DNA of 64,000 nucleotides from CAVSSX01 sp963730735 (lineage in GTDB: Bacteria; Actinomycetota; Acidimicrobiia; Acidimicrobiales; RAAP-2). The DNA is taken from contig CAVSSX010000007.1 in NCBI GenBank assembly GCA_963730735.1, positions 1,178,001 to 1,242,000 of the forward strand. Direction: 5' to 3'. Positions within the stretch are counted from its first letter, which is position 1, and every line of letters starts with the position of its first letter. The notes below the pieces were generated by a model, which made no database searches, was not told the DNA's origin, and saw only the letters and a list, made by a program, of their open reading frames with translations. This document shows positions 15,088 to 23,162 of the stretch, in pieces. The position numbers and the translations under genes were made by a program.

Positions 15088-15115
15088 GGGCCAGGCGCCC
15101 CGCTCGCCAACGGAC

Positions 15116-15976
15116 TCAGCTCGTCAGGAGCTCGGCCCGGCCGTGGGTGAGGACCGGCACGCCGCCGGCCGTCGCCTCGAAGGCCAGGGAGCGGGTGCCG
15201 TCCTCGCCCCTACCGGCCTCGAAGAGGTGGACCTCGAGGGTCACGCCGGGCGAGACCGGGGCGGCGAAGCGCCCGGCCAGGCGGCGGAGCCGGCCGGGAT
15301 CGCCACCGGCGCCCCGTTCGACCACGGCGCTCCCGCACATGGCGAAGGTGCACAGACCCTGGAGGATCTTCCGCGGGAACCCCTGGGACTGGGCGACCAC
15401 GTCGTCGATCGAGTGGGGGTTCCGGTCGCCCGACGCGCCGCCGTAGCGGAAGGGCTGGTCCCGGGTGACGTCGAAGGCCACGGTCCCGGCCGGGGCGTCG
15501 CGAGCGCCCGGCGGGAACCGGTGGTCGGGAAGTTCGGGACCGAGGTCGGCGTCGAGGGTCCCGCCCAGGTGGAGCGTCGACCAGAGGTGCTCGACCAGCG
15601 GGGCACCGTCGGGATCGCTGACCAGGATGCGATGGGTCACGTTGACCCCGGCCGGTGTCTGGAGGGCGCTCCTCGTCGTCACCTCCCAGGCGAGGTCGTC
15701 CCCGGGCCGGATCGGGCGCAGGAAGCGCACGTCGTGCTCGCTGTGCACGTTGCCCGTCACCCCACGGATGGCACCGGGCTCGATGGACCGCTGGTGGGCC
15801 TGGGCGAAGGCCGGTTGGATCAGCGCCGAGGTGAACAGTGGGGGAGCGGCGAGGCCGTTCAAGAAGGCCGGCCCGTGGTCGTTGGTGGCCAGCGCGTAGG
15901 CCAGCGCCGCGTCGGGGTCGACCCGCCCACGGTGACGACCGTGGGCCATGCCGACGTGGATGGTCGGGGAAGCCAT
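15116..15976 (-). CDS. MaoC-family double-hotdog dehydratase
   Basis: 286 residues from ATG 15976 (another ATG lies at 16003; neither has a clear ribosome site). Two hotdog halves are visible. The first contains HDVRFLRPIRPGDDLAWEVT. The second has GASGDRNPHSIDDVVAQSQG, the hydratase-2 motif with catalytic Asp and nearby His, although the spacing NPHSID differs from the usual NPxHxD. Such proteins hydrate trans-2-enoyl-CoA or 3-hydroxyacyl thioesters in fatty-acid breakdown. The frame continues far upstream without a stop, but that part is a shadow. It is convergent with the SirB1-like gene. Confidence 0.8.
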   Translation of the reverse strand: MASPTIHVGMAHGRHRGRVDPDAALAYALATNDHGPAFLNGLAAPPLFTSALIQPAFAQAHQRSIEPGAIRGVTGNVHSEHDVRFLRPIRPGDDLAWEVTTRSALQTPAGVNVTHRILVSDPDGAPLVEHLWSTLHLGGTLDADLGPELPDHRFPPGARDAPAGTVAFDVTRDQPFRYGGASGDRNPHSIDDVVAQSQGFPRKILQGLCTFAMCGSAVVERGAGGDPGRLRRLAGRFAAPVSPGVTLEVHLFEAGRGEDGTRSLAFEATAGGVPVLTHGRAELLTS

Positions 15977-16420
15977 GGCGGGGATGGTAGCGATCCCCGC
16001 CATGGGCCCCGGACGTGCCCCACCCCGACCGGCCATCCACGAATTGCCCGGCGCCCGCCCGTAGCGTTTTCGGGAGAACGAGCGAAGCCGAGCCGGAAGG
16101 GAGATGACCAATGGCGAGTCCGACGGGAACGTCGCCCGACCGGGCCTTCCCCCGCCACCGGACCGTCGTGCACCGATGAGCGCCTCTCGACGCCGACCGG
16201 ACCGCAGGCACCGCTGCACCCGGGCCCGGCGGGCCCCGACATCGGTCTGGCGACGCTGCCTGGGGGCCAGCCGCCGGGGGGCCACGACCTGTCCCTGGAT
16301 GTTGCGGCGCCGCTGAGCGGCGCTCCGCACGGATCGGGACCGGGCCGGTAACCTCCTGCGATCGCCCGGCAGACGACTCGGAAGCACGGCCGGAGCGTCG
16401 AGCGCCGGACGAAGGCGTTC
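15977..16420. other. Intergenic region without a supported gene
   Basis: 444 bases between the MaoC-like gene (minus) and the glycosidase gene (plus). Promoters for both should lie here. A 70-codon open frame at 16104-16316 is arginine-rich with no recognisable features and is not called. I see no strong hairpin or operator palindrome. Confidence 0.5.
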
Positions 16421-17443
16421 GTGCTCTCGGGGGTCGCACTGCTCGGCGTGGCCCTGGCGGCCGGCTGCGGGACGCCGCCGCCGGCGCCGTTGGCAATGGG
16501 CATGTCGCCCAACCTGCTCCAAGCCTCGCCAGCCGTCCAGCGGGCGGCACTGGCCGACATGCACCAGAACCTGCACGCCTCGAGCATCCGGGTCGACGTC
16601 AACTGGGAGTACGTCCAGCACGGCGGACCCACCGACTTCGACTGGGGTCCCTACGACACCCTGGTGCAGAACATCCGGGCGGCCGGCATGTCCATCGACT
16701 TCATCATCGACGGCTCGGCCTCGTGGGCCAACGCCACCGGGGTCAACACGGCCGAGCCGCTCCACCCAGCCCAATTCGGCGCCTTTGCCGCCGCCGTGGC
16801 CCGGCGCTACGGCGGCGGCGGACCGACGGCCTACGAGATCTGGAACGAGCCCAACAGCGAGCAGTTCTGGTCGACCGGACCCGACCCGGCCGCGTACACC
16901 CGGGATCTGATCGCCGCCTACACGGCGATCAAGAAGGTGGAGCCGAGGCAAGTGGTGCTCTCCGGTGGTCTCGCCCCCGAGGCTAACGACGGGACGGACA
17001 TCAACCCGGTGACCTTCCTCCAGGCGGTCTACGCCGACGGCGGCCGGCACTACTTCGACGCCGTCGCCTACCACCCCTACAGCTACCCGGCCCTGCCGGG
17101 CACCTTCGGGCCGACGTCGGGGTTCTCGCAACTGTCGGCCACCGTCCCCTCGATCCGCTCGGTGATGGTGGCCAACGGCGATGCCGACAAGCAGGTGTGG
17201 CTCACCGAGGTCGGTTGGCCCACCAATGTGGCCAGCACCACCGGGCAGCCCGGCCGCGCCGCCCAGGCCACCGCCCTGCGACAGGTGGTGCGCTTCGCCT
17301 CGGTCCACCCCTGGGTCGGGTTGGTGTACTGGTACTCGTACCGAGACGACGGGGTGAGCACGAGCGACACCGAGGACAACTTCGGGTTGCGCACCTTCGC
17401 CGGGGCGGCCAAGCCGGCCTACTCGGCGATGGCCGACCGTTGA
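16421..17443 (+). CDS. Glycoside hydrolase lipoprotein, clan GH-A (GH39/GH5-like)
   Basis: 340 residues from a GTG with GAAGG about ten bases upstream; an in-frame TAA further upstream excludes a longer form apart from non-standard starts. The N-terminus ends in a lipobox LAAGC (Cys16), so the mature enzyme is tethered outside the membrane. The barrel has the two clan GH-A glutamates: acid/base Glu143 in EIWNEPN and nucleophile Glu263 in WLTEVGWPT. VAYHPYSYPALP is also typical. It probably cleaves beta-linked cell-surface or environmental polysaccharide; the family cannot be fixed further by eye. It converges with the riboswitch-controlled secreted protein gene. Confidence 0.85.
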   Translation: MLSGVALLGVALAAGCGTPPPAPLAMGMSPNLLQASPAVQRAALADMHQNLHASSIRVDVNWEYVQHGGPTDFDWGPYDTLVQNIRAAGMSIDFIIDGSASWANATGVNTAEPLHPAQFGAFAAAVARRYGGGGPTAYEIWNEPNSEQFWSTGPDPAAYTRDLIAAYTAIKKVEPRQVVLSGGLAPEANDGTDINPVTFLQAVYADGGRHYFDAVAYHPYSYPALPGTFGPTSGFSQLSATVPSIRSVMVANGDADKQVWLTEVGWPTNVASTTGQPGRAAQATALRQVVRFASVHPWVGLVYWYSYRDDGVSTSDTEDNFGLRTFAGAAKPAYSAMADR

Positions 17444-17483
17444 GCAGTTCCGACCTGACCGGTCGGCCGCCTGCGGCGGTGGC

Positions 17484-17990
17484 CTAGGCGATGGTCCGCC
17501 AGACGCCCACCCGCCAGGGCCCGCCGAGGTCCGAGGACAGCACGGCGTCCACCTGACGGAGCGTGGCCGGGTGCCCGACGCCGGCCGAGGTCGTGGCGTA
17601 GATCCAGAAGAGGTCGCCACAGCTGGGGGCGGCGGCGGTGTTGGTGCGGACCAGGACGGGGCGGCCCCGGCCGTCCAGGATGACCCCGACCAGGGGGGGC
17701 ACGGTGACCACGACGTCGGTGTACGAGGCACCGGACCGGGGCGAGTAGGAGACCGAGGGCCGGTTCCGGTGCGCCGGCGGCGGCCCCACCCGGGTCACGA
17801 CGGAGCACGGGGACGCCGAACGCGGGGTTTGGGATGCCAGGGCCGAGGCCGACGGTGCACTCAGGAGGAGTGGCGCCGTGGCCACCGCACCGGTCAGGGT
17901 GGCGGCCCGGCCGATCCGTCGGGTCCACCGGCATCGGTGCGACCTGGATGGGCCGGTGGGGAGGAAGTGTCCTGCACGCTCGGGCCACAT
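17484..17990 (-). CDS. Secreted protein under c-di-GMP riboswitch control
   Basis: 168 residues from ATG 17990, which has GAGGAC seven bases upstream. Residues about 22-50 form a signal peptide (RRIGRAATLTGAVATAPLLL, then SAPSASA). The mature part is about 115 residues with two cysteines (SPCSVV and APSCGDLF) that could pair, and strand-like segments such as YTDVVVTVPPLVGVILDG. No family was recognised. The open frame extends 33 codons upstream but those overlap the riboswitch aptamer, so the shorter start is right. Being behind a cyclic-di-GMP sensor suggests a role in attachment, matrix or surface lifestyle change; that is inference. Confidence 0.75.
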   Translation of the reverse strand: MWPERAGHFLPTGPSRSHRCRWTRRIGRAATLTGAVATAPLLLSAPSASALASQTPRSASPCSVVTRVGPPPAHRNRPSVSYSPRSGASYTDVVVTVPPLVGVILDGRGRPVLVRTNTAAAPSCGDLFWIYATTSAGVGHPATLRQVDAVLSSDLGGPWRVGVWRTIA

Positions 17991-18000
17991 AGGGCGTCCT

Positions 18001-18077
18001 CGCTTTCGGTAACCCGGCTGACCCTGGCGGGCCCCGTGGCTTTGCGTCCCCGCCTCTCGACGGGTTTGCCGGTTCGT
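18001..18077 (-). ncRNA. Cyclic-di-GMP-I riboswitch (GEMM) aptamer
   Basis: Read on the minus strand, this stretch contains in order the conserved GGCAAACC, a stem closed by a GAGA (GNRA) tetraloop, the invariant GGGACGCAAAGCC receptor segment, a second stem, and AGCCGGGTTACCGA closing the three-way junction. This matches the known class I c-di-GMP aptamer (Vc2 type) at all conserved blocks. It ends about ten bases before the ribosome site of the secreted protein gene at 17990, and no terminator hairpin intervenes, so control of translation initiation is the simplest mechanism. Found by motif reading; a covariance search would confirm it. Confidence 0.9.
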
Positions 18078-18090
18078 GTCGATGGACACC

Positions 18091-18500
18091 CTCGGGGTGC
18101 CGCGGTCGCCTGCGTCGCGCTCTCTGGTCCCGACCGCTCGGGCCTTGTCTCACCTGGCGTCTCTGGAAATCGGCGATGTTCTCCGCCTGGAATTCCGTGA
18201 GAATCGCCTAGCAGTATTCGGGATCCAACGTAGGAAGTCAACCCCTATTGTAGTCGGGCGTCGACCGGGTCCTTCGGACGCCGGAACGTGGCGAGCGGCA
18301 ACGTTTTCTCCTGGTAGGACCCCAGAACGCCCGGCGACCACGTCCCGGCAGCCCAGTATTCGGTCGCAGCGCTGCTCGTCCACCGCGGGCGTCTTCGGGA
18401 CGCCGCGGCGGGGGTTCCGGTGGCCCGTGCCGACTCGAGGTATGGCTCCGAGGTGCGCCGGGGTGTGCGGCACGTGATCGGCGGTCCGTAACATCCGGCC
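18091..18500. other. Divergent intergenic region with relatively low G+C stretch
   Basis: About 410 bases between the riboswitch leader (minus) and the acyl-CoA ligase gene (plus). The part around 18165-18260 is clearly richer in A+T than its surroundings, as expected for promoters. No convincing coding frame is seen. Confidence 0.5.
18211..18241 (-). promoter_or_regulatory. Candidate promoter for the riboswitch transcript
   Basis: On the minus strand TTGACT (18241-18236) and TACTGC (18216-18211) are separated by 19 bases, slightly long for a housekeeping sigma promoter. It would start an RNA near 18204 with about 130 bases before the aptamer. Position and local A+T richness support it; the -10 match is weak. 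Confidence 0.35.
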
Positions 18501-20060
18501 ATGAAGGAACTCCTCTTCCAGCGCCTGCTGCTGCCGGCGGTGGCGAGACATGCCGACCAGCCGTGCGCCACCAATGCGGCGACCGGGACGACGACCACGT
18601 TCGCCGAGCACCTCGATCGCGTCAGTCGGCTCATCGGCGGGCTCCGGAGCCTGGGGATCGGTCGGGGCGACCGCTTCGCCCTCCTGGCCCTCAACTCGAG
18701 CGAGTACCTCGAGCTCTTCCACGCCGCCTTCCTGGGCGGCGGCGTCATCAACCCGCTCAACCTGCGCCTGGCCCCGAAGGAGCTCGCCTACGTCCTGAAG
18801 GACTCGGGCTCGACGGTGTGCTTCGTCGACGCGTTCTTCGCCCCGGTCATCGACACGGTGAAATCCGAGACGGGACTCGAGCACGTGGTGCTCATCGGCC
18901 AGGGCGACGTGCCCCACACCGTGACGTACGACGACCTGCTCTCGTCGGCCGACCCGGTGATCCCCGACGAGGGCGAGGAGGAGGACCCCGGGGCGCTGAT
19001 GTACACCGGGGGCACGACCGGGATGCCCAAGGGCGTGGTGTTGAGCCAGCGGGCCGAGATGCTGAACGTGTACCACGTGGCCATGACCATCGGCGGGCTC
19101 CAGGAGCGGGTGGTGCTGCTCCAGGTGCCCATGTTCCACGCTGCCGCCACGTCGACCGTGCTCGGCCTGCCGGGCCTCGGCGGCCACACCGTCATCCTCC
19201 CCCTCTTCGAGCCGGCGGCCATGATGGCGGCGACCGAGACGTACCAACCGACGCTGACCACGATGGTGCCGACGATGATCGGCCTCACCATGGCCCACCC
19301 CGAGTTCCGGCCCGAACGCCTGGCCAGCTTCACCGACCTGGTCTACGGCGCCTCGCCGATGCCCCGCACGCTCCTCCAGCAGCTCCTGACGACCTATCCG
19401 GACCTCGACGTGTGGCAGGGCTACGGCATGACCGAGTGCAGTGCCGTCCTGACCCTGCTCGGACCGAAGGAGCACCGGGCCGGGGACACCTACCTCGGGT
19501 CGGCCGGACAGCCGGTCCCCGGCGTCACGCTCTCCATCCGCGACGAGGACGGCGCCGAGGTGCCGACCGGCAGTACGGGCGAGGTCTGGGCCCGGGGCGG
19601 CAACTTCATGCTCGGCTACTGGCAACAGCCCGAGGCCACGGCGGCGGCCTTCGTCGACGGCTGGTACCGCTCGGGCGACGCCGGCTACCTCGACCAGGAC
19701 GGGTACCTCTTCCTGGTCGACCGGGTGAAGGACATGATCGTGAGCGGCGGGGAGAACGTCTACTCCACCGAGGTGGAGAACGCCCTGGCCAGCCACCCGG
19801 CGGTGGCCCAGGTGGCGGTGATCGGCATCCCCGACGAACGGTGGGGCGAGGCGGTGCACGCCGTCGTCGTCCTGAAGGACGGGGCCACGGCGACCGAAGA
19901 GGAGCTGCTGGACCACGCCCGGCAGTCGATCGCCGGCTACAAGGTGCCCAAGAGCATCGAGTTCCGCACCGAGCCCCTGCCCCTGTCGGGGGCCATGAAG
20001 GTGCTGAAGCGGGAGCTGCGCGACCCCTACTGGGCCGGCCGGGACCGGACCATCAACTAG
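18501..20060 (+). CDS. Long-chain acyl-CoA synthetase-type AMP ligase (FadD-like)
   Basis: 519 residues, the usual size of ANL-superfamily acyl-CoA ligases. Motifs: P-loop-like YTGGTTGMPKGV (near 170), QGYGMTE adenylate motif (near 312), YRSGDAGYLDQDGYLFLVDR with the hinge, GGENVYSTEVE, and the C-terminal catalytic lysine in LSGAMKVLK. All key residues are intact. It activates a carboxylic acid with ATP and CoA; the substrate could be a fatty or aromatic acid. ATG at 18501 has no strong ribosome site. It converges with msrA. Confidence 0.9.
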   Translation: MKELLFQRLLLPAVARHADQPCATNAATGTTTTFAEHLDRVSRLIGGLRSLGIGRGDRFALLALNSSEYLELFHAAFLGGGVINPLNLRLAPKELAYVLKDSGSTVCFVDAFFAPVIDTVKSETGLEHVVLIGQGDVPHTVTYDDLLSSADPVIPDEGEEEDPGALMYTGGTTGMPKGVVLSQRAEMLNVYHVAMTIGGLQERVVLLQVPMFHAAATSTVLGLPGLGGHTVILPLFEPAAMMAATETYQPTLTTMVPTMIGLTMAHPEFRPERLASFTDLVYGASPMPRTLLQQLLTTYPDLDVWQGYGMTECSAVLTLLGPKEHRAGDTYLGSAGQPVPGVTLSIRDEDGAEVPTGSTGEVWARGGNFMLGYWQQPEATAAAFVDGWYRSGDAGYLDQDGYLFLVDRVKDMIVSGGENVYSTEVENALASHPAVAQVAVIGIPDERWGEAVHAVVVLKDGATATEEELLDHARQSIAGYKVPKSIEFRTEPLPLSGAMKVLKRELRDPYWAGRDRTIN

Positions 20061-20080
20061 CGCATCGCCTGGCCGGCGAA

Positions 20081-20602
20081 CTAGCCGGCGGCGACGTCGC
20101 TGCGGTGGGGGAGCACCCAACCCGGCCGGGGGAAGTGGCAGGTGTAGCCGTTGGGGTAGCGCTCGAGGTAGTCCTGGTGCTCCGGCTCGGCCTGCCAGAA
20201 GGGCCCGGCCGGGGTGACCTCGGTGACGACCTTGCCGGGCCACAGGCCCGAGGCCTCGACGTCGGCGATGGTGTCCTCGGCCACCCGGCGCTGCTCGTCG
20301 TCGAGGGTGAAGATGGCCGACCGGTAGCTGGTGCCCCGGTCGTTCCCCTGTCGGTTGAGGGTCGTCGGGTCGTGGATCTGGAAGAAGAACTCGAGGATGG
20401 CCCGGTAGGAGGTGACGTCGGGGTCGAACACGATCTCGATGGCCTCGGCGTGCCCGTCGTGGTTGCGGTAGGTGGCGTTGGCCACCTGGCCACCGGTGTA
20501 GCCCACCCGGGTCGACAGGACGCCGGGCTGCTTGCGGATGAGGTCCTGCATGCCCCAGAAGCACCCACCGGCCAGGATCGCCGTCTCGGTCCGCTCGCTC
20601 AT
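20081..20602 (-). CDS. msrA: Peptide methionine sulfoxide reductase MsrA
   Basis: 173 residues with the diagnostic active site GGCFWGMQ (catalytic Cys14) near the N-terminus, GYTGG, and the HDPTTLNRQGNDRGTSYRS segment that binds the substrate. It reduces methionine-S-sulfoxide in proteins or free form, using thioredoxin. Its ATG overlaps the last base of the msrB stop (TGATG), so the two are translationally coupled, with msrB first. Complete and typical in length. Confidence 0.96.
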   Translation of the reverse strand: MSERTETAILAGGCFWGMQDLIRKQPGVLSTRVGYTGGQVANATYRNHDGHAEAIEIVFDPDVTSYRAILEFFFQIHDPTTLNRQGNDRGTSYRSAIFTLDDEQRRVAEDTIADVEASGLWPGKVVTEVTPAGPFWQAEPEHQDYLERYPNGYTCHFPRPGWVLPHRSDVAAG

Positions 20603-21069
20603 CAGTTGCCCTCCTCGCTCGGTGCGTTCTCGAACACCTGCTTGTACTGCCCGTAGCCCTCGGCCTCGAGGTCGTCGTAGGGGACGAACCGCAGCGCCGC
20701 CGAGTTGATGCAGTACCGCAGGCCGCCGTCCTCGACCGGGCCGTCGTCGAAGACGTGGCCCAGGTGGCTGTCACCGTGGACCGAGCGGACCTCGGTCCGG
20801 AGCATGCCGTGGCTCCGATCCTCGACCTCGACCACGTTGGCCGGGTCGAGCGGCACCGTGAAGCTCGGCCAGCCACAACCGCTGTCGAACTTCTGCTTGG
20901 AGGCGAACAAGGGCTCGCCCGACACCACGTCGACGTAGATGCCGGCCTCCTTGTGGTCCCAGAACTCGTTGGCGAACGCCGGCTCGGTGGCGCTCTGCTG
21001 GGTCACGGCGTACTGCTTGGGGCTGAGGGCGGCGATCGCCGACGGGTCGCTCCGGTACTGGTCGCTCAT
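20602..21069 (-). CDS. msrB: Peptide methionine sulfoxide reductase MsrB
   Basis: 155 residues. FDSGCGWPSF, the HLGHVF motif and the catalytic cysteine in LRYCINSAAL identify MsrB, which reduces methionine-R-sulfoxide. The zinc-binding CxxC pairs of one MsrB subgroup are absent (GIYVDVVSGEPLF in place of the first pair), so this is the zinc-free type. First gene of the msrB-msrA operon; ATG 21069. Together with MsrA it repairs both sulfoxide stereoisomers. Confidence 0.95.
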   Translation of the reverse strand: MSDQYRSDPSAIAALSPKQYAVTQQSATEPAFANEFWDHKEAGIYVDVVSGEPLFASKQKFDSGCGWPSFTVPLDPANVVEVEDRSHGMLRTEVRSVHGDSHLGHVFDDGPVEDGGLRYCINSAALRFVPYDDLEAEGYGQYKQVFENAPSEEGN

Positions 21070-21158
21070 CGTGCATCCTTCGTGGGCGGATCGGTCGCCG
21101 CCTCTGCACTAGTCAACACCCGGGAGGCCTCGGGCATTTCCCCGGCCACCCGGCCCGC

Positions 21159-22154
21159 TCAGCTGCGGTGGGTGACGCCCTCGACGCCGAAGTTGGCCAG
21201 CGTCTGGCCCTTGATCGGGACGTCGCCCAGGGCCACGTCGACGGCGTCCAGCACGTCGGGGCTGAGGTCGATGCCCGACGCGGCGGCGTTGGCGTGCACC
21301 TGCTCGGGCCGGGAGGCGCCGATGATGGCCGAGGCCAGCTCGGGTCGCCGCAGCGTCCAGGCCAGGGCGAGCTCGGTGAGCGACAGACCGGCCGACTCGG
21401 CGACCGGTCGGAGCCGCTCGACCGCCTCGAGGGCGCCGTCGCGCAGCACCGACGCCATGGCGATGTTCATGGCGTCGTTCGAGGCCCGGGAGTCGGCCGG
21501 CGGGGGCTGGCCGGGCCGGTACTTGCCGGTCAGCACGCCCTGGCCCAGTGGCGACCAGACGATCTGGGAGATGTCGTTGGCCGCACAGAGCGGGAAGACC
21601 TCGGCTTCGGGGGCCTGGTACAGCATCGAGTACTGGGGCTGGGACGAGGCGAACAGGTCGGGGCCGGCGATGTCGATGGCCGCCTGGATCTGCTCCGGGG
21701 TCCACTCGCTGAAGCCCAGGTAGCGGGCCTTCCCGCTGGCCACGACCGCCTGGAGGCCTTCGATCGTCTCCTCGATGGGCACGCCGATGTCGAAGCGGTG
21801 GGCCTGGTAGAGGTCGACGTAATCGGTGCGCAGCCGCTGCAGCGAGGCGTCGATCTGCTTGGCGATCTGGCTGGCCGACAGGCCGCGGTCGGTGTCGGAC
21901 ATCGGGCCCCAGACCTTGGTGGCCAGGATGTAGGAGTCCCGGGGGCGGGGGGAGAGGACCTCGCCCCAGGCCGACTCGGCCACGCCCCGGCCGTAGACGT
22001 TGGCCGTGTCGAAGAAGTTGATGCCGACGTCGAAGGCGGCGTCGGTGCAGGCCCGGGTCTGCTCGGCCTCGACGCCGCCGGCGAACGTGAGCCATGACCC
22101 GAGTGAGATCTCCGAGACCTCGAGGTCCGAGTGGCCGAGCTTGCGATAGCGCAT
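21159..22154 (-). CDS. Aldo/keto reductase (potassium-channel beta-subunit-like)
   Basis: 331 residues from ATG 22154, which starts MRYRKLGHSDLEVSEISLGS, the classical AKR opening; the frame is open further upstream without meaning. The catalytic tetrad is seen as Asp in FDTANVYG with the following Tyr, Lys in LATKVWG and His in YQAHRFD. The C-terminal IIGASRPEQ segment binds NADPH. Closest in style to KCNAB/YghZ-type reductases of aldehydes and ketones. Substrate unknown; apparently a single-gene transcript. Confidence 0.9.
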   Translation of the reverse strand: MRYRKLGHSDLEVSEISLGSWLTFAGGVEAEQTRACTDAAFDVGINFFDTANVYGRGVAESAWGEVLSPRPRDSYILATKVWGPMSDTDRGLSASQIAKQIDASLQRLRTDYVDLYQAHRFDIGVPIEETIEGLQAVVASGKARYLGFSEWTPEQIQAAIDIAGPDLFASSQPQYSMLYQAPEAEVFPLCAANDISQIVWSPLGQGVLTGKYRPGQPPPADSRASNDAMNIAMASVLRDGALEAVERLRPVAESAGLSLTELALAWTLRRPELASAIIGASRPEQVHANAAASGIDLSPDVLDAVDVALGDVPIKGQTLANFGVEGVTHRS

Positions 22155-22274
22155 ATCCGTCCTTCCGGTCGTCGGCCGTGGTGCCGAGGGGGCCAGTTTG
22201 GCCCATCGGCGCCGCCGCGGCGGCGGGCCGGACGAGACGCTCGGTCCCACCCGGCCCGCCGTGCCGGCGCCGGT

Positions 22275-22703
22275 CTAGGACATGAGGTCGGGACCGGGGT
22301 CGCCCCCGTCGGCCACGACGGCCAGCCGCTCGAGGTAGTGGCCCCAGCCCTTGGTGTGGTCGTCGACGGCATCGTCGGGCAGACCCCGGTGCACCAGACG
22401 GACCCGGGTCTTCTCGCCCTCGGGGATGAGCAGGTACTCGACCTCGGTCGAGCCGGGCGGGATCGGGTGGTCGGGCTCGGCCCATCCGAAGGTGAAGACC
22501 ACCTTCTCGTTCGGGACGACCTCGACGAACTGGCCGGCGGCTGGGTGGACCCCGCCGATGTTCACCCGGTAGACCCCGCCCGGCCGGGGGTCGAGCTCGG
22601 CGTCCGTGCCGTTCCACTTGGCCAGGAGGTCGGGGACGGTCAGGAGTTCGAAGATGGTCGCCGGGCTGGCGTTCACCACCGTCTCACGTACGAGTTCAGC
22701 CAT
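22275..22703 (-). CDS. SRPBCC/AHSA1-type START-like protein
   Basis: 142 residues with the AHSA1 pattern: VRETVVNASPATIFELLTVP, DPRPGGVYRVNI, NEKVVFTFGW, and the last helix HTKGWGHYLERLAVVA. Proteins of this fold bind hydrophobic ligands. It overlaps the upstream ArsR regulator by eight bases, a pairing repeated in very many actinobacteria and bacilli, so the regulator probably controls its own operon. The ligand is unknown. Confidence 0.88.
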   Translation of the reverse strand: MAELVRETVVNASPATIFELLTVPDLLAKWNGTDAELDPRPGGVYRVNIGGVHPAAGQFVEVVPNEKVVFTFGWAEPDHPIPPGSTEVEYLLIPEGEKTRVRLVHRGLPDDAVDDHTKGWGHYLERLAVVADGGDPGPDLMS

Positions 22704-23055
22704 GGGGGGTCTCCTTTGTGGGTTGTGCTTGGTCGCGGTCGGTCCGGTCCCGTTGCGCCTGGAGCTCCTCGGCGGCGTCGCGCAGGCGATCGAGGCTCGA
22801 GGTCCAGTAGTCGTCGAGGAAGGCCCGGAGCCTTGCCATCTCCTCGTGGTCGGAGCGGTACAGCCGTCGGGTCCCGTCTCGGCGTTCCCTCACGAGCGAT
22901 GCCTCCCTCAGCACGCCGAGATGTTGGGAGACGGCGGACCGGGTCACGTCCGGGAAATGGGACGAGATGTCGGTCGCCGTCAACTCCTCGGACCAGACGA
23001 GGCGCAGGATCTCGCGCCGTCGAGGCTCGGCGAGTGCTTTCAGCGCGGCGTCCAC
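22696..23055 (-). CDS. ArsR-family transcriptional regulator
   Basis: 119 residues. The winged helix-turn-helix covers residues 1-90: ALAEPRRREILRLV, then TRSAVSQHLGVLREASLV as the recognition segment, then RRLYRSDHEE. No metal-binding ELCVCD motif is present, so this belongs to the metal-independent ArsR group typically paired with SRPBCC proteins. First gene of a two-gene operon. A palindrome 20 bases upstream of the start is a good candidate for its own operator. Confidence 0.9.
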   Translation of the reverse strand: MDAALKALAEPRRREILRLVWSEELTATDISSHFPDVTRSAVSQHLGVLREASLVRERRDGTRRLYRSDHEEMARLRAFLDDYWTSSLDRLRDAAEELQAQRDRTDRDQAQPTKETPHG

Positions 23056-23064
23056 GGAGATAAT

Positions 23065-23086
23065 GTAAGCACTAACTTACGTAAGT
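23065..23086. promoter_or_regulatory. Candidate ArsR operator
   Basis: A perfect 12-base palindrome ACTTACGTAAGT (23075-23086) sits 20 bases upstream of the ArsR start. An additional GTAAG at 23065-23069 makes a second inverted pair with CTTAC at 23076-23080. The A+T-rich palindrome is unlike the surrounding sequence and in the right place for autoregulation. Confidence 0.6.
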
Positions 23087-23162
23087 GTCAACTGAAATTT
23101 GTGCCGTCCATCACCGGCCCGGGGCTGGGGCACCGTCCTTGGGCGTCCTGAAGGATGGGCCC

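Noticed and set aside
16104..16316. 70-codon open frame between the MaoC-like and glycosidase genes
   Set aside because: Arg/Pro-rich, no ribosome site and no domain; treated as intergenic.
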